NCBI GenBank assembly: GCA_041497995.1 | Contig: JBGQHM010000289.1 | Coordinates: 1-8,564, forward strand | Direction of reading: 5' to 3' | Length of the DNA stretch: 8,564 bases | Source of the DNA: DATKMS01 sp041497995 | GTDB lineage: Bacteria > Desulfobacterota > Binatia > HRBIN30 | Shown: positions 6,144 to 8,564 of the stretch, piece by piece | How the letters are laid out: every line of letters starts with the position of its first letter | Numbering within the stretch: the first letter of the stretch is position 1 | Program-made: the position numbers and the translations under genes | The notes under the pieces: model-generated | The model's database searches: none | What the model was told of the DNA's origin: nothing | Seen by the model: the letters and a program-made list of their open reading frames with translations, nothing else

Positions 6144-7595
6144 CTACGCCGGAGCTAGCCGCGATTGATAGGTCAGCAGCGTCAGGAACTCGCGCCGGGT
6201 GCGCGGCCCGTATGTACGCAAGCTGCGCGCGGCGCGGACGCCGCCCTGCTCCTGCTGCACTGCACTCAACTGGTCGGCGCTAATGGCGCAGCGCACGGCG
6301 CGGGGAGCGAGGCCGTAGAGGCGCGCCGCATTGAGTCCAAGAATGCGCTTCTTCACGCTCGTCGTCAGCGCCGGATAACCAAACTCGTGCTGCATCGACG
6401 CCGGGATCACGAGGCTCTTGAAGGCATCGATCTGCCATTGCGGTGAGCCCCACCAGATCGAGTCCGTGCCCCACAGGACATTGCGCGAGCGTAGCGTCTT
6501 CAGCAACCGCCCGAGCAAATGGGCCGCGGCTTCCGGGCTCTGCTGGAATGTCAGCGCGAACGTGCTGCCGATCTCGGCGTACAGGCGTCTGCGATCTTTT
6601 GTCTTCAGACTCTCCGCCATCTGGATGAAGCCGTCGATACCCTGACCGTAGCCGGCGTCGGTAGGGAAATACCCCGAGTGATAGGCACAGAACTTCAGGT
6701 CGGGGAAATCACGGATGGCTTTTGGAAGGTCATCGGTGGCCACGTACATCGGATCGTTGCCGCCGAGTCCGGGCAGGCCCTTGTGCACGTTGATCAGCTT
6801 GATCCCTAGCTGGCGCGCCTTCTCGAACATCGGATAGGCGATGCTTTCATCATCCATCCGCCACTGGCCACCAGGCGCGCTGGTGCCGGTATAGCACTTG
6901 ATCGCGCGCGCGCCGTTCGCCTGCACCTGCTGATCGAGCGAATCCAGCGCAGTCTGGTACCCGCTTGGCGCCGCCGGATCGATCATCGCCTGAATCAGGG
7001 TGCGCTCCGATCCGGCCAAACCATTCACCACGTCGCGCGTCGCGGCCATCGTCTGGACCGGCAGGATCGTTCCGCCGGGCACGCCGCTGATTACAGCGAC
7101 GTCCGTCTGGCTGTCGACGAACAGTTCCTTCACGAAGTTGGTCTGGCTGAGGTGTTGATAGCGCTCGGCACAGCTCAGGTTGGTCTCGAGGAAGCGCAGG
7201 AAGCACAGCGCGCTCGCAGCGCCCGGGAAAGCCGCAACGTCGACGTGATGCGTCTGCACATCAACGATGAAGTACTGGTCGCGCAGGTAATCGTCCGCTG
7301 CACCGAGGTCCTGACAGTGTACGTCGGCGATGGGGAGCACGGCGGCATCGCCACGTGACGGCAGACCGTGGACGCGGTTCAGCACCCAGAACGCCGTCAA
7401 CGTCCCCGCGGCAGTCCGCAAAAACTGGGCACGTGTCAGACCGAGCCGCCGTGAGCGGCGGTCCGCCTCTTCGGTCAGGAGTCGCGCCGCCAGCGTCTGC
7501 TGCGCGGTTGGCGGACGCGGACACCACTCGCCGTTCGACACGTCGGACATCGGCAGCGGCAGGCCGCCTTGCTCATCGCGGATTTTGCGCGGCAT
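6144..7595 (-). CDS. Amidohydrolase-family metal-dependent hydrolase (Amidohydrolase_2-like) with degenerate Tat-like leader
   Basis: A 483-residue TIM-barrel hydrolase. The start ATG (complement of 7593-7595) is preferred over one two codons upstream, because AGAGG at 7603-7607 is seven bases from it and only one base from the other. Numbered from this start, residues 55-60 (RAQFLR) followed by a small hydrophobic run (TAAGTLTAFWVLNRV) look like a Tat signal whose second Arg has become Ala. The barrel begins at YFIVDVQTHHVD (108-119), then His271 (NVHKGLPG), His306 (CAYHSGYFP) and Asp378 (WGTDSIWWGSPQWQIDAF). These fit the Amidohydrolase_2 ligand order, except that the first His-x-His is Gln114-Thr-His116. 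The C-terminus (GPRTRREFLTLL) is basic. It probably hydrolyses or decarboxylates a small cyclic or carboxylated substrate with a metal; the substrate is unknown. The gene is divergent from hicA. Confidence 0.83.
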   Translation of the reverse strand: MPRKIRDEQGGLPLPMSDVSNGEWCPRPPTAQQTLAARLLTEEADRRSRRLGLTRAQFLRTAAGTLTAFWVLNRVHGLPSRGDAAVLPIADVHCQDLGAADDYLRDQYFIVDVQTHHVDVAAFPGAASALCFLRFLETNLSCAERYQHLSQTNFVKELFVDSQTDVAVISGVPGGTILPVQTMAATRDVVNGLAGSERTLIQAMIDPAAPSGYQTALDSLDQQVQANGARAIKCYTGTSAPGGQWRMDDESIAYPMFEKARQLGIKLINVHKGLPGLGGNDPMYVATDDLPKAIRDFPDLKFCAYHSGYFPTDAGYGQGIDGFIQMAESLKTKDRRRLYAEIGSTFALTFQQSPEAAAHLLGRLLKTLRSRNVLWGTDSIWWGSPQWQIDAFKSLVIPASMQHEFGYPALTTSVKKRILGLNAARLYGLAPRAVRCAISADQLSAVQQEQGGVRAARSLRTYGPRTRREFLTLLTYQSRLAPA

Positions 7596-7618
7596 CCTCA
7601 TACCTCTTGTTGAGCTTT

Positions 7619-7647
7619 AGGATACTCCGAGTCGCCGGTGGCGTCGA
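7619..7647 (-). promoter_or_regulatory. Possible promoter for the amidohydrolase gene
   Basis: Read on the minus strand, TCGACG (7642-7647) and TATCCT (7619-7624) are separated by 17 bp and each match four of six sigma70 consensus positions. A start near 7612 would give a leader of about 16 bases containing the AGAGG ribosome site. The match is modest in GC-rich DNA, so this is tentative. It lies within the 100-bp gap shared with hicA. Confidence 0.3.
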
Positions 7648-7660
7648 CGCATTCGCACGA

Positions 7661-7689
7661 TTGAGCATATACCCACGGGGCGGTATGCT
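7661..7689 (+). promoter_or_regulatory. Sigma70-type promoter of hicAB
   Basis: TTGAGC at 7661-7666 and TATGCT at 7684-7689 are separated by exactly 17 bp, each matching four of six consensus bases, directly before the hicA GTG. A start six to eight bases past the -10 box falls at about 7695-7697, on the GTG at 7696, so the transcript would be leaderless. This fits the lack of a clear Shine-Dalgarno. An inverted repeat overlaps both boxes. Confidence 0.55.
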
Positions 7690-7690
7690 C
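7663..7690. promoter_or_regulatory. Inverted-repeat operator overlapping the hicAB promoter
   Basis: GAGCATA (7663-7669) and TATGCTC (7684-7690) are a perfect 7-bp inverted repeat with a 14-bp spacer, so the half-sites are 21 bp apart, two helical turns on the same face. One arm lies in the -35 box and the other covers the -10 box. HicB antitoxins with DNA-binding domains repress their own operon, so this is the likely HicB site; binding itself is inferred. Confidence 0.6.
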
Positions 7691-7695
7691 TGGCC

Positions 7696-7875
7696 GTGAC
7701 AGGCAAGGACCTGGTGAAGCGGTTGCAACGGCAAGGCTGGCGCCTTGAACACGTTCGCGGCTCCCATCACGTTCTGCGTAAGGAAGGCAAGCAGGTATCG
7801 GTACCCGTGCACGCAGGGAAGGATCTTGGTAAAGGCCTTTGGGCCAGGCTGTTGAAAGAGACCGGATTGAAATGA
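7696..7875 (+). CDS. hicA: HicA-type mRNA interferase toxin
   Basis: A 59-residue protein starting at GTG 7696 and ending with TGA 7873-7875. The sequence opens VTGKDLVKRLQRQGW and continues RGSHHVLRKEG (21-31), with His24 in the conserved GSHH motif being the expected catalytic residue of this double-stranded-RNA-binding-like fold; VPVHAGKDLGKGLWARLLKETGL closes the family pattern (residues 36-58). HicA toxins cleave mRNA in a translation-independent way and are neutralised by HicB. The size is typical and nothing is missing. GTG is the family-consistent start; a nearby ATG at 7685 is in another frame. The stop overlaps the hicB start as ATGA, so the two are translationally coupled, with the toxin first as is usual for this family. 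Confidence 0.92.
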   Translation: MTGKDLVKRLQRQGWRLEHVRGSHHVLRKEGKQVSVPVHAGKDLGKGLWARLLKETGLK

Positions 7876-8336
7876 GCCGTAACGGTAGGCAGCACATCTC
7901 GCAAGTCACCCTGGAGGGGGCATACTACGCTCGCATCACGAAGCAGCGCGGCGGCTATCTCGTAGAGTTTCCCGACCTGCCCGGGTGTCTGACCGAAGGG
8001 GACAACATGAAGGCCGCGCGCACCAACGCCCGCGAGGCGCTGTCCGCGTGGTTGTTTGTGGCCCTCGAGCATGATGACGAGATTCCACTTGGTCGAGTTC
8101 GACGTGGTCGGGACTATCACGTAATCCTGCCCGACTTGGATGTCAGAGTTCCGTTGGCGATCCGAAGCGGCCGCCGGCGCCACGGGCTCACGCGGGAGCA
8201 AGTCGCGTCAGCGCTCGGCATTAGTGCGCAAGCTTACCGCCGACTGGAGAGCCCCGGAAAAAGCAATCCGACACTTCGGACGTTGGACAGGTTATCGGAC
8301 CTTCTCGGCATCGAACTGCACCTCAAGGCGGCGTGA
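7872..8336 (+). CDS. hicB: HicB-type antitoxin with C-terminal Xre-like HTH domain
   Basis: A 154-residue protein whose ATG at 7872 overlaps the hicA stop (ATGA). The frame stays open upstream inside hicA, but family similarity begins after this ATG. Residues 17-62 (GAYYARITKQRGGYLVEFPDLPGCLTEGDN and the following helix) form the partial RNase-H-like HicB fold that binds and blocks HicA, including the hallmark FPDLPGC. Residues about 94-150 are a helix-turn-helix of Xre type: LTREQVASALGISAQAYRRLE followed by NPTLRTLDRLSDLLGIEL. The protein is thus both antitoxin and probable repressor of its own operon, most likely acting at the inverted repeat at 7663-7690. No truncation or frameshift is visible, so the pair looks functional. 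Confidence 0.92.
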   Translation: MSRNGRQHISQVTLEGAYYARITKQRGGYLVEFPDLPGCLTEGDNMKAARTNAREALSAWLFVALEHDDEIPLGRVRRGRDYHVILPDLDVRVPLAIRSGRRRHGLTREQVASALGISAQAYRRLESPGKSNPTLRTLDRLSDLLGIELHLKAA

Positions 8337-8383
8337 CGAGCACCTCGCGGTGACGGTCGAGAACCCAATCGGGCGACGGCGCG

Positions 8384-8564
8384 TCACCCGGCGGGGTTCC
8401 CCAACTCGATCACGTAGCCGTCCGGGTCGGCGACGTAGACGAACGGCACTCCCGGCGCGTGCTCGCCGCGGCTGACGACCTTGCCGCCGGCTTGCTCGAT
8501 CTCGGTCACCGCCGCATCGAGGTCGGCGGCGCCTCGCAGGTTGAAGCCAAAGTGCGCGATGCCA
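8384..8564 (-). CDS. Glyoxalase/VOC-family protein, 5' partial (C-terminal 59 residues)
   Basis: The complement strand from 8564 to the TGA (8384-8386) encodes 59 residues; the N-terminal half lies outside the window. IAHFGFNLRG (2-11 from the edge), then DLDAAVTEIEQAGGKVV (14-30) and PFVYVADPDGYVIELGNP (40-57) are the second beta-alpha-beta-beta-beta unit of a vicinal-oxygen-chelate domain. His4 and Glu53 sit where the two metal ligands of this half usually lie, and the ADPDGYVIEL signature is typical of glyoxalase I and extradiol dioxygenase-like members. The substrate cannot be assigned. It converges on hicB with a 47-bp gap in which I see no convincing terminator. Confidence 0.8.
   Translation of the reverse strand, partial: GIAHFGFNLRGAADLDAAVTEIEQAGGKVVSRGEHAPGVPFVYVADPDGYVIELGNPAG

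Noticed and set aside
6180..6205. RTRREFLTLL near the amidohydrolase C-terminus, resembling a Tat signal of a following gene
   Set aside because: It is in frame inside the amidohydrolase, lies at its C-terminal end, and the stop follows 14 residues later, so it cannot lead a separate exported protein.
7839..7871. Earlier start for hicB giving 11 extra residues
   Set aside because: The ATG at 7872 makes the classic ATGA overlap with hicA and matches the normal beginning of HicB proteins.
8341..8352. CACC-TCGC-GGTG hairpin after hicB as a terminator
   Set aside because: A four-pair stem without a T-run in GC-rich DNA is not distinguishable from chance.

Overview
The window is a GC-rich stretch of bacterial chromosome. 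It is densely coding, with short intergenic gaps, several GTG starts and weak or absent Shine-Dalgarno sites at some genes. The gene content is a c-type haem/copper monooxygenase protein, a GPH-family symporter, a 2-hydroxychromene-2-carboxylate isomerase-like protein, a sphingosine-1-phosphate-lyase-like PLP enzyme and an amidohydrolase. This would fit a soil or water bacterium of the wider deltaproteobacterial/Binatota kind, but that placement is inference from gene content; no rRNA or marker gene is present. I see no tRNA, rRNA, CRISPR array, insertion sequence or phage gene.

Layout. Positions 1-1905 (+): the 3' part of a secreted haem c/copper type II monooxygenase-like protein, followed six bases after its stop by a DUF4336 protein in the same frame. 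Positions 1912-4005: a divergent pair, a DsbA/HCCA-isomerase-like protein (-) and a GPH/MFS symporter (+), sharing an 84-bp intergenic region. Positions 4036-7595 (-): three genes on one strand in the transcription order amidohydrolase, PLP lyase, membrane-anchored hypothetical protein. The gaps are about 100 bp, so they may be one transcript or separately promoted. Positions 7696-8336 (+): a complete hicA-hicB toxin-antitoxin operon with ATGA overlap. Positions 8384-8564 (-): the C-terminal end of a glyoxalase/VOC-family protein that leaves the window.

No obviously new multi-gene defence or mobile system is visible. The best leads are local. The hicAB promoter has a perfect 7-bp inverted repeat whose arms lie in the -35 and -10 boxes exactly 21 bp apart, and its predicted transcription start coincides with the hicA GTG codon (a leaderless toxin mRNA). 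The first gene fuses a CX4CH haem domain to a copper monooxygenase core that keeps all the copper-ligand motifs. The amidohydrolase has Gln-Thr-His in place of the usual His-x-His metal motif and a degenerate export signal. Metabolic genes in the rest of the window look ordinary for accessory catabolism, and their substrates cannot be read from the sequence.
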